A stretch of DNA of 50,658 bases from a virus: positions 1-50,658 of IMG/VR virus record IMGVR_UViG_3300025834_000001; one strand, written 5' to 3'. Each line of letters starts with the position of its first letter. Positions within the stretch are counted from its first letter, which is position 1. The position numbers and the translations under genes are program-made. Positions 7,882 to 14,863 of the stretch are shown here, one piece after another. The notes under the pieces were generated by a model. It searched no databases, was not told the DNA's origin, and worked only from the letters and a program-made list of their open reading frames with translations.

Positions 7882-8687
7882 ACGAAAAAGCTGCCCAAAG
7901 CGTATATAATCTAATCAAAGAATTAGAAAAAACTGAACCTAAACCCTACTATAGTGCCGAAAGAACATTAGCCGACAGAAACCAACGCATTAAAGAAAAC
8001 GAACTTGCAGATTGGACAAAAAGACACCCCAATACTACCCGATTAGACCCCGGCTTATTCCCAGAAGGCACTATTAATATGTTAAGAACTTTACCCGATG
8101 ATCAAGTAGACGCTGTACAATTTAATTATGCTGCTTACGTTAGAGGTGAGTTTGCAGACCCTGTACAACCAGAACAAGTTTATACTGCGACTGAACTAGC
8201 TGAACGACAACACAGACTAATGATAGACGGGCAAAACCGACCAAGACCTTTTGAACCTTGGCGAGATAGTATAATTCCTTCGGAACATGAAAAAGAAATG
8301 CGGAACTATGTCAAACAAAAGGAAAAAGAGCTGTTCGATCGGTATATAAAACAACTTGCTGACGGGGAACAATTAACTAAATTAGAGCAAGACTATATTA
8401 TAAATTATACTCGAATGAAACCTAAAGAAACTGGAACTGTAAATGTAGAAGAAGACTATTCCTGGTGGAGAGACCAAGAGGGAGAATACCATGAAATTGC
8501 TAAAATGCAAACTCATTATTTACAAAATGTGTATGTGTTTATCTTAAGACGTAATGGCAATCCAGAATGGCAATCTTATCTCCCAGTAATAAAGAGAGAA
8601 TTAATTAAACGACACGCAGAATCTAGAGTACCCTATGATACCACACAACGGGGGATGTTATGTAGAAAGGATCAATTGGTGAAATAA
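7878..8687 (+). CDS. Hypothetical charged protein
   Basis: 269 residues from ATG 7878, coupled by an ATGA overlap; upstream starts would run through the preceding gene in another frame. It is highly charged and mostly helical (ELEKTEPKPYYSAERTL, EKEMRNYVKQKEKELFDRY), with Trp-rich patches (YSWWRDQEGEYHE) and no known catalytic motif. It is the largest protein in this small-gene run. Family not recognised. Confidence 0.8.
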   Translation: MNEKAAQSVYNLIKELEKTEPKPYYSAERTLADRNQRIKENELADWTKRHPNTTRLDPGLFPEGTINMLRTLPDDQVDAVQFNYAAYVRGEFADPVQPEQVYTATELAERQHRLMIDGQNRPRPFEPWRDSIIPSEHEKEMRNYVKQKEKELFDRYIKQLADGEQLTKLEQDYIINYTRMKPKETGTVNVEEDYSWWRDQEGEYHEIAKMQTHYLQNVYVFILRRNGNPEWQSYLPVIKRELIKRHAESRVPYDTTQRGMLCRKDQLVK

Positions 8688-8689
8688 TT

Positions 8690-8881
8690 ATGAACGATTT
8701 AGAAGATGTACAGATCATCAGAATAACAGATTGTTTTGGCTTAGAGATTGATAAAGAAAAGTGGGGGGTTACCCTACCTATAAATTCCCTCAAAGATATT
8801 GTAGGTATCCAGCCCAGCCTTACCCATGAATCAATTATCATTCACTGTAAAGGAAAGATTATAGAGGCAATGCCACTATGA
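8690..8881 (+). CDS. Small hypothetical protein
   Basis: 63 residues starting 2 nt after the previous stop; the upstream gene's AGAAAGGATC region supplies a weak site. Alternating strands (DVQIIRITDCFGLEID, ESIIIHCKGKIIEA) suggest a small beta fold. It ends in an ATGA overlap with the next gene. No function can be assigned. Confidence 0.7.
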   Translation: MNDLEDVQIIRITDCFGLEIDKEKWGVTLPINSLKDIVGIQPSLTHESIIIHCKGKIIEAMPL

Positions 8882-9195
8882 TAAAGACCTGTCAACTCTG
8901 TGATAAAGAATTTAATGCTAAAACCAAACGAGAAAAATACTGCCCTGTACCCTGTCGAAAACAAGCCGCACTTAAAAAACAAAAAGACTGGGCTAGGGAA
9001 CATGCTACAAAAATTAAAGGTTATGTACCAGCATATCGCTTTGCTAAACCGGAGAACGAAGAAATCAATATTATACCACCTAGAAAGCCCTCAACTTTAG
9101 ATGCCAAAATGAATTTAGCTGCAGCACAAGGTATGACTTATGCTGAAATGCAAAAACAAGAAACACTTAACAGAGCTGGCAAAATACAAATATAG
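8878..9195 (+). CDS. Zinc-finger-like small protein
   Basis: 105 residues. It begins MIKTCQLCDKEFNAKTKREKYC and continues PVPCRKQ, a C-x2-C ... C-x3-C zinc knuckle like those of small phage and plasmid DNA-binding proteins. The rest is basic and Pro-rich, then helical. Start overlaps the previous stop as ATGA. Nucleic acid binding is probable; target unknown. Confidence 0.75.
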   Translation: MIKTCQLCDKEFNAKTKREKYCPVPCRKQAALKKQKDWAREHATKIKGYVPAYRFAKPENEEINIIPPRKPSTLDAKMNLAAAQGMTYAEMQKQETLNRAGKIQI

Positions 9196-9228
9196 TTTTA
9201 TATAGTTTAAAGAAAGAGAGGAATTAAA

Positions 9229-9459
9229 ATGCTTAAATATCACAATGATGGAAAAGAAAAATACCAATCACACGAAGTTTACGAAAGCGATTTTCAAGAT
9301 ATTGAAACAGGGTATGGCGAAACAAAAGAACAAGCGTACTTGAATTTCCAACACAATGTAGGGGTTTATATAGAAACGTTAAGATTATATAAAGAAATGA
9401 ACCTAGCAATTGAAAATTTAGTTCCTGTTGATTGCTCTGGAATTATGTTAAAGAAATAG
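9229..9459 (+). CDS. Hypothetical acidic protein
   Basis: 76 residues after AAGAAAGAGAGGAATTAAA. The segment DIETGYGETKEQAYLNFQHNV resembles small HicB-like/DUF1902-type antitoxin folds (ETGYGET...A), but no toxin partner lies beside it, so I do not name it as such. Helical end (ETLRLYKEMNLAIENL). Confidence 0.7.
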   Translation: MLKYHNDGKEKYQSHEVYESDFQDIETGYGETKEQAYLNFQHNVGVYIETLRLYKEMNLAIENLVPVDCSGIMLKK

Positions 9460-9486
9460 TTTCTACTATGTAAGAAAGGGAAAGTT

Positions 9487-9696
9487 ATGGATAGAATGTC
9501 AGAAGTAATCCTTCGTGGAGTTGAGCAGATGAATAAAGAGTGGTCTAATTTGGGGTTAGAAATTACTATAAATGACCAAGCAATCCCATTAATTGATATG
9601 CCTAAACACCTTAAAGATAGGGATGAAATTGGAATAAGATTTGAAGATAAAGTGTGCAGACAAGCACTTTTAACTTTCACAAAAATGCGAACATAG
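9487..9696 (+). CDS. Small hypothetical protein
   Basis: 69 residues preceded by AAGAAAGGGAAAGTT. Helix-rich, with a Cys near the end; no motif recognised. It is the last gene before a 100-bp gap that carries the second copy of the AAAAAAGTAGTAA motif, so it probably ends the transcript that began near 5488. Confidence 0.7.
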   Translation: MDRMSEVILRGVEQMNKEWSNLGLEITINDQAIPLIDMPKHLKDRDEIGIRFEDKVCRQALLTFTKMRT

Positions 9697-9740
9697 TGAT
9701 TAATAGTTATACATTTAATTGGTTAAAAATAATACAACAC

Positions 9741-9764
9741 TTGATTAGAAAAAAGTAGTAAAAT
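9741..9764 (+). promoter_or_regulatory. Shared AAAAAAGTAGTAA motif upstream of the 3D-domain/Ubl operon
   Basis: TTGATT followed by the A-rich block AAAAAAGTAGTAA, in the same register as the element at 5411-5434. It lies 33 bp before the first gene of the ubiquitin-like cassette and is probably its promoter or a control site, though the expected -10 region is weak. Confidence 0.4.
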
Positions 9765-9796
9765 GGGTAGTGTATCAAGGAAAGAGGTATGTAGAT

Positions 9797-10231
9797 ATGA
9801 ATTATAAACATATAGCAGTTCCACGACTAATTGTTCTTATACTACTACTGCTATTTATTTTAACGCCAGGACAACCCGAGCCCTCAAAGAGTACGCCGGC
9901 CCAGGTTATTCATAGAACATACCCCTTGACTGATGAAAGATGGACTGAGGTTACAGCTACGGGTTATTGTAAATGCATTGTTTGCTGTGAAAAAATCAGT
10001 GAAAATGCCGTTACTTATTCTGGACAGATCGCCCGAAGTTCCAGAACCATAGCTGCTAACCTCAGTTTTTATCCCATTGGCACTCGTCTTTACATAAAGG
10101 ATTTAGGTATCCGAGTAGTTGAAGACACAGGAGGGGCACTGCACAATAAGGATATTGACATCTATTTCAACACACACAATGAAGCACTGCAATTTGGCAG
10201 ACAAACTATTTTAATTAAGGAGATATTATGA
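9797..10231 (+). CDS. 3D-domain (double-psi beta-barrel) cell-wall protein
   Basis: 144 residues. I chose ATG 9797, with GAGG about ten bases upstream, over GTG 9770, which has no site. An N-terminal hydrophobic helix (LIVLILLLLFIL) acts as signal or anchor, so the rest should be outside the membrane. The C-terminal domain has the 3D-domain signature: VTATGYC, then RTIAAN, PIGTRLYI, VEDTGGAL and KDIDIYF, including the conserved Asp residues. Such domains occur in MltA-type lytic transglycosylases and in sporulation and Rpf proteins. A Cys-rich insert (CKCIVCC) is unusual. Its place at the head of the Ubl operon rather than with the lysis genes is unexplained. Confidence 0.85.
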   Translation: MNYKHIAVPRLIVLILLLLFILTPGQPEPSKSTPAQVIHRTYPLTDERWTEVTATGYCKCIVCCEKISENAVTYSGQIARSSRTIAANLSFYPIGTRLYIKDLGIRVVEDTGGALHNKDIDIYFNTHNEALQFGRQTILIKEIL

Positions 10232-10650
10232 GTAAAGTAAAAGAAGCAATTGAAGCTACCAAAAATGATCTACCAACTCTTAAAATGATGGTAAAATTAG
10301 CTCACGCAATTGAGATACTCTTATCATTGACAGACGACTTCAAGGAATTCTTTCCAAACAAAATGAAACCAAACTGCAAAGACTGTGACGACTGTAAAGA
10401 ATGTGGAGAACACACCGCTGCAGAACTTGACGAGCTAATGGGAGAACTTGATAAACTTGTAAGTGCAGACATATCTAAACAAAAGAGCGTTATGTTAGCC
10501 TTCGATCCAAAAAGAAAAGTAGCTACAATTGACGCAAAAGAATCCGATTTTGATCCGAAATTCCTAACGTATTTACTGGAAAGCATAGGGCTTCCAAAGA
10601 ATACAAAAGTTGAATTTAAAGTAGCAAAGGAGAAAAGCAATGAAAACTAA
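10228..10650 (+). CDS. Cys-cluster hypothetical protein at the start of the Ubl cassette
   Basis: 140 residues. ATG 10228 overlaps the 3D gene stop (ATGA) with AAGGAG upstream. An N-terminal helix (PTLKMMVKLAHAIEILL) is followed by a short Cys knot CKDCDDCKECGEH, a helical acidic part, and a C-terminal alpha/beta piece (ESIGLPKNTKVEFKV). The Cys cluster may bind zinc, which in this setting invites comparison with RING-like E3 elements, but the spacing does not match a RING and I do not claim one. It overlaps the next gene by 11 nt. Confidence 0.75.
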   Translation: MSKVKEAIEATKNDLPTLKMMVKLAHAIEILLSLTDDFKEFFPNKMKPNCKDCDDCKECGEHTAAELDELMGELDKLVSADISKQKSVMLAFDPKRKVATIDAKESDFDPKFLTYLLESIGLPKNTKVEFKVAKEKSNEN

Positions 10651-11032
10651 AATCATGGGCAACATCGCCATCATCAGCTCAAGTCTAACCCAGACAGAAA
10701 TCAAGGGCCTTGAAAGACATAATCCAGACGCTTTATGTCTAAAGGACGAAAAGGGTAGCACTAAATATAGAATCACTTCTACATCTGGTGCAGCATCAAT
10801 CACAAGAAACGGAGTCTCCTTCAATGAAATAGATGAAACTACTGGACAGGTTTACATCACTGTAGCACTCCCAGTTGGAACTGAAAACAAAGCTGTTTAC
10901 ATTGCTGAAAACTTTGGCAAAGCATTGACAGATTTGAGAACAGTAGAAGCAGCTGCATCAGAAGCATTCGCTGAAGTAACAGCCAACATCGAAGCAGTAG
11001 CTGACGCTATTGACGTAATCGAAGCAGTTTAG
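10640..11032 (+). CDS. Hypothetical partner protein of the Ubl cassette
   Basis: 130 residues, starting inside the previous gene after AAGGAGAAAAGC. The first part (MGNIAIISSSLTQTEIKGLERHNP, then ALCLKDEKG) is beta-rich. The end is an Ala-rich helix (AAASEAFAEVTANIEAVADAI) that could form a coiled coil. It sits directly before the Ubl gene and ends 34 nt from it, so it may be a conserved part of the conjugation locus, perhaps a substrate or adaptor. The family is not recognised. Confidence 0.75.
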   Translation: MKTKIMGNIAIISSSLTQTEIKGLERHNPDALCLKDEKGSTKYRITSTSGAASITRNGVSFNEIDETTGQVYITVALPVGTENKAVYIAENFGKALTDLRTVEAAASEAFAEVTANIEAVADAIDVIEAV

Positions 11033-11066
11033 TTAACACCAATTTGAAACATAGGAGGAAATTCTA

Positions 11067-11300
11067 ATGATCAGAGTAACTATTGGAACAAACACGGACA
11101 GGACAAATGTAGTCCTTGACCCTAACACAACCCTTAAAAAAGCACTTGAAGATGCAAATGTCGATATCGGCGTGTCTTCAATAACACTTGATGGTGCAAC
11201 CTTAAAACCAGGTGACATCAACAAGACATTCGCAGAAATGGGAGTAACTGAAAACTGCTTCCTAATTGTCTGTGCAAAAGTGGAAAATGCAGTAGCATAA
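11067..11300 (+). CDS. Ubiquitin-like (beta-grasp) protein
   Basis: 77 residues after AGGAGGAAATTCTA. The order of elements is that of ubiquitin: strand IRVTIGTN, strand TNVVLDPNTTL, helix KKALEDANVD, strand SSITLDGATL, the GDINKTFAEMG turn, and last strand CFLIVCAKV. It lacks a C-terminal Gly-Gly and ends VENAVA, so conjugation would need a different tail or trimming after the last strand. Genes for E2-, JAMM- and E1-like proteins follow in the same direction, which makes this the probable modifier of the system. It resembles the short Ubl (protein C) of PRTRC-type plasmid cassettes. A terminator follows directly. Confidence 0.75.
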   Translation: MIRVTIGTNTDRTNVVLDPNTTLKKALEDANVDIGVSSITLDGATLKPGDINKTFAEMGVTENCFLIVCAKVENAVA

Positions 11301-11316
11301 TCCAAACCTCTTTCTT

Positions 11317-11346
11317 AAAGGCAGGCTTTAGCAACCTGTCTTTTTT
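11317..11346 (+). terminator. Terminator after the Ubl gene
   Basis: GGCAGG (11320-11325) pairs with CCTGTC (11335-11340) around a nine-base loop, followed by six Ts. It separates the Ubl gene from the E2-like gene and would favour higher Ubl than enzyme levels if read-through is partial. Confidence 0.85.
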
Positions 11347-11348
11347 AT

Positions 11349-11408
11349 GGCCCGGGTCTCGGCGACTATTCAGCCCTACTGATATCTGGTTCGATACCAG
11401 ACTGGGTC
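11349..11408 (+). ncRNA. Compact tRNA-like element between Ubl and E2 genes
   Basis: GGCCCGG (11349-11355) pairs with CTGGGTC (11402-11408) as a seven-pair acceptor-like stem. A canonical T-arm TCTGG-TTCGATA-CCAGA directly precedes the 3' strand. Between them, GTC/GAC and TCAG/CTGA can form two tiny arms. At 60 nt it is too short for a normal tRNA: the D and anticodon arms are cut down and no seven-base anticodon loop is clear. It may be a decayed tRNA, a tRNA mimic or a processing signal. A T-run follows. Confidence 0.5.
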
Positions 11409-11441
11409 TTTTAAATTAAATAAATTGAAAGGAGCTATATA

Positions 11442-13073
11442 ATGATAAACCTAACTCAATATTCCAAAGACTACATTGACGACTTAATTTCCAAAGACGT
11501 AAAGAAAGTTGTGAGTAATAATGTATACTCCAGTTTAAGTTGGTCTCATAATGGTGTATCTTCTTTTGCATATGACTATCCTATAAAACTGGTAAACACA
11601 ACAATAGATGAACTATTTCGTGAGATTAAAGAGCCGGTTAGCTTAAGACTTGACAAACTAAACCTCACACAAGAAGACGTAGACCTTTTAAAACATAACC
11701 CAACAAACCCTGGGAGCTGGCCTTATCCATTAAGAGAAACCATACGTCGTGTAAACGAATATAGATTTAATACTCCAGCAGCAGACAGAAAATTTCCTCA
11801 TATTACAATAGCACATATTACAAAAGGATATTCTGGGATCAACTCGATTGGACAAGAATCTTCCAACAATGCAATACCTTTTAAAAGATTAGAATCAGCT
11901 ACGACACTACTGAAACAAAATGGAAAGCACAGACACGCAATGCTTGAAGTTGGCCCATCACAATACCTGTACATCACTAATCAATGGGGCTCAACATTAA
12001 TGTTTGCCATGTATTCTTGTATGCTCTTACTATTCAAACATATGTTATCAGAGGAAACAGCCGCAAAAGCAGAAGAACTAGCTCTTGATATATTCACAGA
12101 CAGGATAAGTACAGAAGCACTGGTTCATAAACTCGCTTCTATAATCGTAGACCCTAAAATACAACAAGAGCAGTTTAGAAAAAGCATCCAAGGTATCGAA
12201 TACAAATTACGAGTTAAAGAAAAACAACAATATGAAAAAGAATTAACTGACGTTACAGTTTCTCTACGAGACTTAGAAATAGAAATAACAGACTTGTGGA
12301 CAAAACATTCTTTCCTTAATCGACAAATAGATTATCGTAATGCATCTCCAGACGCTGAAGATGAAAGCAACGCACTATCTGAATTTATTATGAGAACTCA
12401 AGAAATAGTAGGCCAAGCATATAACCCAGAAACTCAAGTGCTTCAACTCGCTATTGTAAACGAATTGGAATATTATGAACGAGACGCATTCATAAGCTCT
12501 ATCAGAAATAAAGATTCAAGATGGTGGGAAACAAACGACTTTAGTATGTCTTCACTTTTAACTTTAATTATTTGTTTCTTAACTGAAAAGTATTCTTTAA
12601 TAACTAAAAGCATGATAACCCTAAACTTTGCGAGAAAAGAAGTAAATAGAGATTCCTCAACAGCAGCTCTAGCTGAATTAAGAGAATACATGGGAATGTC
12701 ACATCCGCATATTATGGGTATTAGTTGCTTTGGTTCAAACAGAAGTCAGATTATAGCAGGAATGGGGAAAGGAAACTACATAGGGTCTGTTGCCCAAACT
12801 ATAGCTGCCTGTAAAAACATGAATATGACTGACAGAATGGCTATAGGAAAACTGCTAGAGTACACAAACATTGCAATCGTTCAAGGTAAGCCATTTATCA
12901 AGAATAACAGAACTGGAGAAATATTAGATTATGCACACTTCTATGAGGAAAATAGAGATAACATTCAGCTTATGTTTAACTCAGAAGCAACTGCAAAAAG
13001 AACAATGACTCAATCAAAAGAAGATGTAGAAACTATCGCTGATATATTTGATAAGGAGGAAGATAATGAGTGA
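11442..13073 (+). CDS. E2-like (UBC superfamily) protein with long N-terminal extension
   Basis: 543 residues after GAAAGGAGCTATATA. The C-terminal region holds SHPHIMGISCFGS, with His421, His423 and Cys429. This matches the E2 pattern in which an HPN/HPH turn is followed a few residues later by the catalytic Cys, as in prokaryotic E2 families of PRTRC-like loci. Around it, LREYMGM and the helix-rich end fit that fold. The first ~300 residues are not a known domain; a coiled coil spans about 250-300 (RVKEKQQYEKELTDV). Predicted role: accept Ubl thioester from the E1-like protein and pass it to a target. It overlaps the JAMM gene by 8 nt. The E2 call rests on the motif and on neighbours. Confidence 0.7.
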   Translation: MINLTQYSKDYIDDLISKDVKKVVSNNVYSSLSWSHNGVSSFAYDYPIKLVNTTIDELFREIKEPVSLRLDKLNLTQEDVDLLKHNPTNPGSWPYPLRETIRRVNEYRFNTPAADRKFPHITIAHITKGYSGINSIGQESSNNAIPFKRLESATTLLKQNGKHRHAMLEVGPSQYLYITNQWGSTLMFAMYSCMLLLFKHMLSEETAAKAEELALDIFTDRISTEALVHKLASIIVDPKIQQEQFRKSIQGIEYKLRVKEKQQYEKELTDVTVSLRDLEIEITDLWTKHSFLNRQIDYRNASPDAEDESNALSEFIMRTQEIVGQAYNPETQVLQLAIVNELEYYERDAFISSIRNKDSRWWETNDFSMSSLLTLIICFLTEKYSLITKSMITLNFARKEVNRDSSTAALAELREYMGMSHPHIMGISCFGSNRSQIIAGMGKGNYIGSVAQTIAACKNMNMTDRMAIGKLLEYTNIAIVQGKPFIKNNRTGEILDYAHFYEENRDNIQLMFNSEATAKRTMTQSKEDVETIADIFDKEEDNE

Positions 13074-13770
13074 CAGAGTAATTGACTTAGTCAAAGCCAA
13101 CTGGGATGTATTACTAGAAAAACATGGCAAGTCACTATACGCTATGAGAATTGAAGACATTTATTCTTTAGTAGCACCAAAACCAATGATACTATACACA
13201 CCACTAGCTGAAATGAAAATACACGCTTTGGTTAAAGAAAGCACAATTGAAATAAGCTGGCATGGTTTAGTTGAAAAAATCAACGATATGACCTACCTTA
13301 TCACAGATATCCTAATGTACCCACAAACTTGTACAGCAGCAACAGTAACCACTGACGATGAAAAATACACCAATTGGTTACATAGCCAACCAGATGAAAT
13401 CTTTAACAAGATAAGATACCAAGGACACAGTCATGTTAGAATGGGAGTTATGCCATCCGGAGTTGATCTGAATTACTACAGAGATATGATTAAGAATCTG
13501 AAAAAAGATGACTTTTATCTCTTTGAAATCAGAAACAAAACAAACGAAATGAACATAAGACTGTACCAAAATAATGATATACCAGAATGGTTTGTCAATC
13601 GAGAACTACAGACAACAATAGCAATTAATGGAACTCCTAGTGATGTATATGCTCAAAGAATCATGAGTGAATTCATACAAAAAAAGGAGTATCCAAAACC
13701 CCCCTTGGAAGACAAACTAAACAAAGCACCTAAAACTATTAAAGGTAAGAAAGGGGACATCAAACTATGA
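13066..13770 (+). CDS. JAMM/MPN metalloprotease (deubiquitinase-like)
   Basis: 234 residues from ATG 13066, which has AAGGAGGA upstream; the ATG at 13048 is further inside the E2 gene. The JAMM motif is complete: Glu62 (IEISWHG), then His121-Ser-His123, seven residues, and Ser131-x-x-Asp134 (GHSHVRMG...PSGVD). Such zinc isopeptidases remove or mature ubiquitin-like proteins. A basic tail (KTIKGKKGD) follows the domain. It sits between E2- and E1-like genes, overlapping both, so the three are translated together. Predicted role: trim the Ubl C-terminus or reverse conjugation. Confidence 0.9.
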   Translation: MSDRVIDLVKANWDVLLEKHGKSLYAMRIEDIYSLVAPKPMILYTPLAEMKIHALVKESTIEISWHGLVEKINDMTYLITDILMYPQTCTAATVTTDDEKYTNWLHSQPDEIFNKIRYQGHSHVRMGVMPSGVDLNYYRDMIKNLKKDDFYLFEIRNKTNEMNIRLYQNNDIPEWFVNRELQTTIAINGTPSDVYAQRIMSEFIQKKEYPKPPLEDKLNKAPKTIKGKKGDIKL

Positions 13771-14432
13771 ACTTAAACAAACATAGGGAATTCTTTGATC
13801 CCGTGCAAACAGAATTGGCTATTCATATCATAGGTGTAGGAGCAGTAGGTTCAACCATAGCCGAGCAATTGGTAAGACTCGGACTGGCTTCCTTACACAT
13901 CTATGATATGGATATTGTAACAGAGCACAACCTAACCAACCAAATGTATTACCATCACCAAAAAGGAGTGCTGAAAACAACAGCTTTACGAGAAACATTA
14001 GAACGAATAAACCCAGAGGTATATGTTGTAAAACACGAAAAAGGGTACATCAAACAACCCTTAGGAGGAATTGTTTTCTTATGTGTAGACAGCATCGACC
14101 TTAGACGTAAGATAGTGGAAAACAACCAATATAACCCTAACATTTCCGCAATGTTTGATTGTAGAATGGAATTAACTGGAGCTCAACATTACGCTGCAGA
14201 CTGGAAAGACCCATACTCCATCCAAGTTTTTTTAGACTCTATGCAATTTTCCAGTGCAGAAGCCAAAGCTCAAACACCGGTCAGTGCATGTGGAACATCC
14301 TTAAGTATTAACCCAACAGTTAGAACTTTGAGTAGCTATTGCATAAGCAACTATATTAACTTCATAAACACAGGAAAACTGAAGAAGTTTATAATATTCG
14401 ATGCTTTCAGCTACGACACTTACGCAATTTAA
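13767..14432 (+). CDS. E1/ThiF-like Ubl-activating enzyme
   Basis: 221 residues starting in an ATGA overlap. It shows the adenylation Rossmann motif IIGVGAVGS (21-29), the acidic strand YDMDIV (46-51), NLTNQ (55-59), and a catalytic-Cys candidate Cys175 in PVSACGTS. It lacks the CxxC zinc pairs of MoeB/ThiF, as do several minimal E1-like proteins of PRTRC and phage Ubl loci. It should adenylate the Ubl C-terminus with ATP and pass it to the E2-like protein. It is the last gene of the cassette; a structured RNA and the reverse transcriptase gene follow. Confidence 0.85.
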   Translation: MNLNKHREFFDPVQTELAIHIIGVGAVGSTIAEQLVRLGLASLHIYDMDIVTEHNLTNQMYYHHQKGVLKTTALRETLERINPEVYVVKHEKGYIKQPLGGIVFLCVDSIDLRRKIVENNQYNPNISAMFDCRMELTGAQHYAADWKDPYSIQVFLDSMQFSSAEAKAQTPVSACGTSLSINPTVRTLSSYCISNYINFINTGKLKKFIIFDAFSYDTYAI

Positions 14433-14850
14433 AATGTACTAAATGATACAACGCAATTTAAGTTTCAATCCTAAGCAATGGATTCAACTTAGCTTTATGT
14501 GTTCCACTAAAGTATCAAATGCTTCGGAGGGGAAACACCCGCAGATGACGCCCCAGTAGGAGGCCGCATCCTGTGGGTCACCTGGAGATGGATATGTTAT
14601 AGCGTAATTCCGGTTAAGATTCAATAGTTTTTACAAATTATTAACCCAAAAGGGCTACGAACTATAACATTTCAACACAATTCCCCTAAGAGCATCAGAC
14701 ATTCAACAGTCTGCAGAGCCAACAGCTCTCAATTTCATCAGAACTACCAGCAAAAGTTAACTTACTTCTGGCACCCTGAGCTAAGTTGATCACCGTGCAG
14801 CACTGCATACTCCCGTATACCACAGTTTAGGTTGTATCAAACCAAAAGAA
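14433..14850 (+). ncRNA. Structured non-coding region upstream of the reverse transcriptase
   Basis: About 430 bp without a gene but full of stems. They are AAGTTTCAATCC/GGATTCAACTT (14460-14490), the bulged hairpin family member (14493-14512), CCCGCAGATG/CATCCTGTGGG, ATGTTATAG/CTATAACAT enclosing GGTTAA/TTAACC, CAGAC/GTCTG, AGAGC/GCTCT, and TGCAG/CTGCA. The 11-mer ACGCAATTTAA is repeated at 14422 and 14451. GC content rises above that of the neighbours. This is best read as a long structured RNA linked to the RT, possibly its template or primer RNA. Borders are approximate. Confidence 0.6.
14493..14512 (+). repeat. Bulged hairpin, copy 1 of 3
   Basis: CTTTA-T-GTG pairs with CACTAAAG around a TTC loop, leaving one unpaired T. 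The same stem with one bulged base recurs at 16074 and 16421. GTATCA and then GGGGAAACACCC follow, as they also do after copy 3. Confidence 0.6.
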
Positions 14851-14863
14851 AGGAAGTACACAA

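Noticed and set aside
9229-9459. HicB-like antitoxin
   Set aside because: A weak pattern resemblance without a HicA-type partner beside it.
10380-10420. RING-type E3 domain in the 10228 gene
   Set aside because: Only one tight Cys cluster; the paired Cys/His spacing of a RING or treble clef is missing.
11349-11408. Functional tRNA gene
   Set aside because: Only about 28 nt separate acceptor and T-arm; no standard D-arm or seven-base anticodon loop fits.
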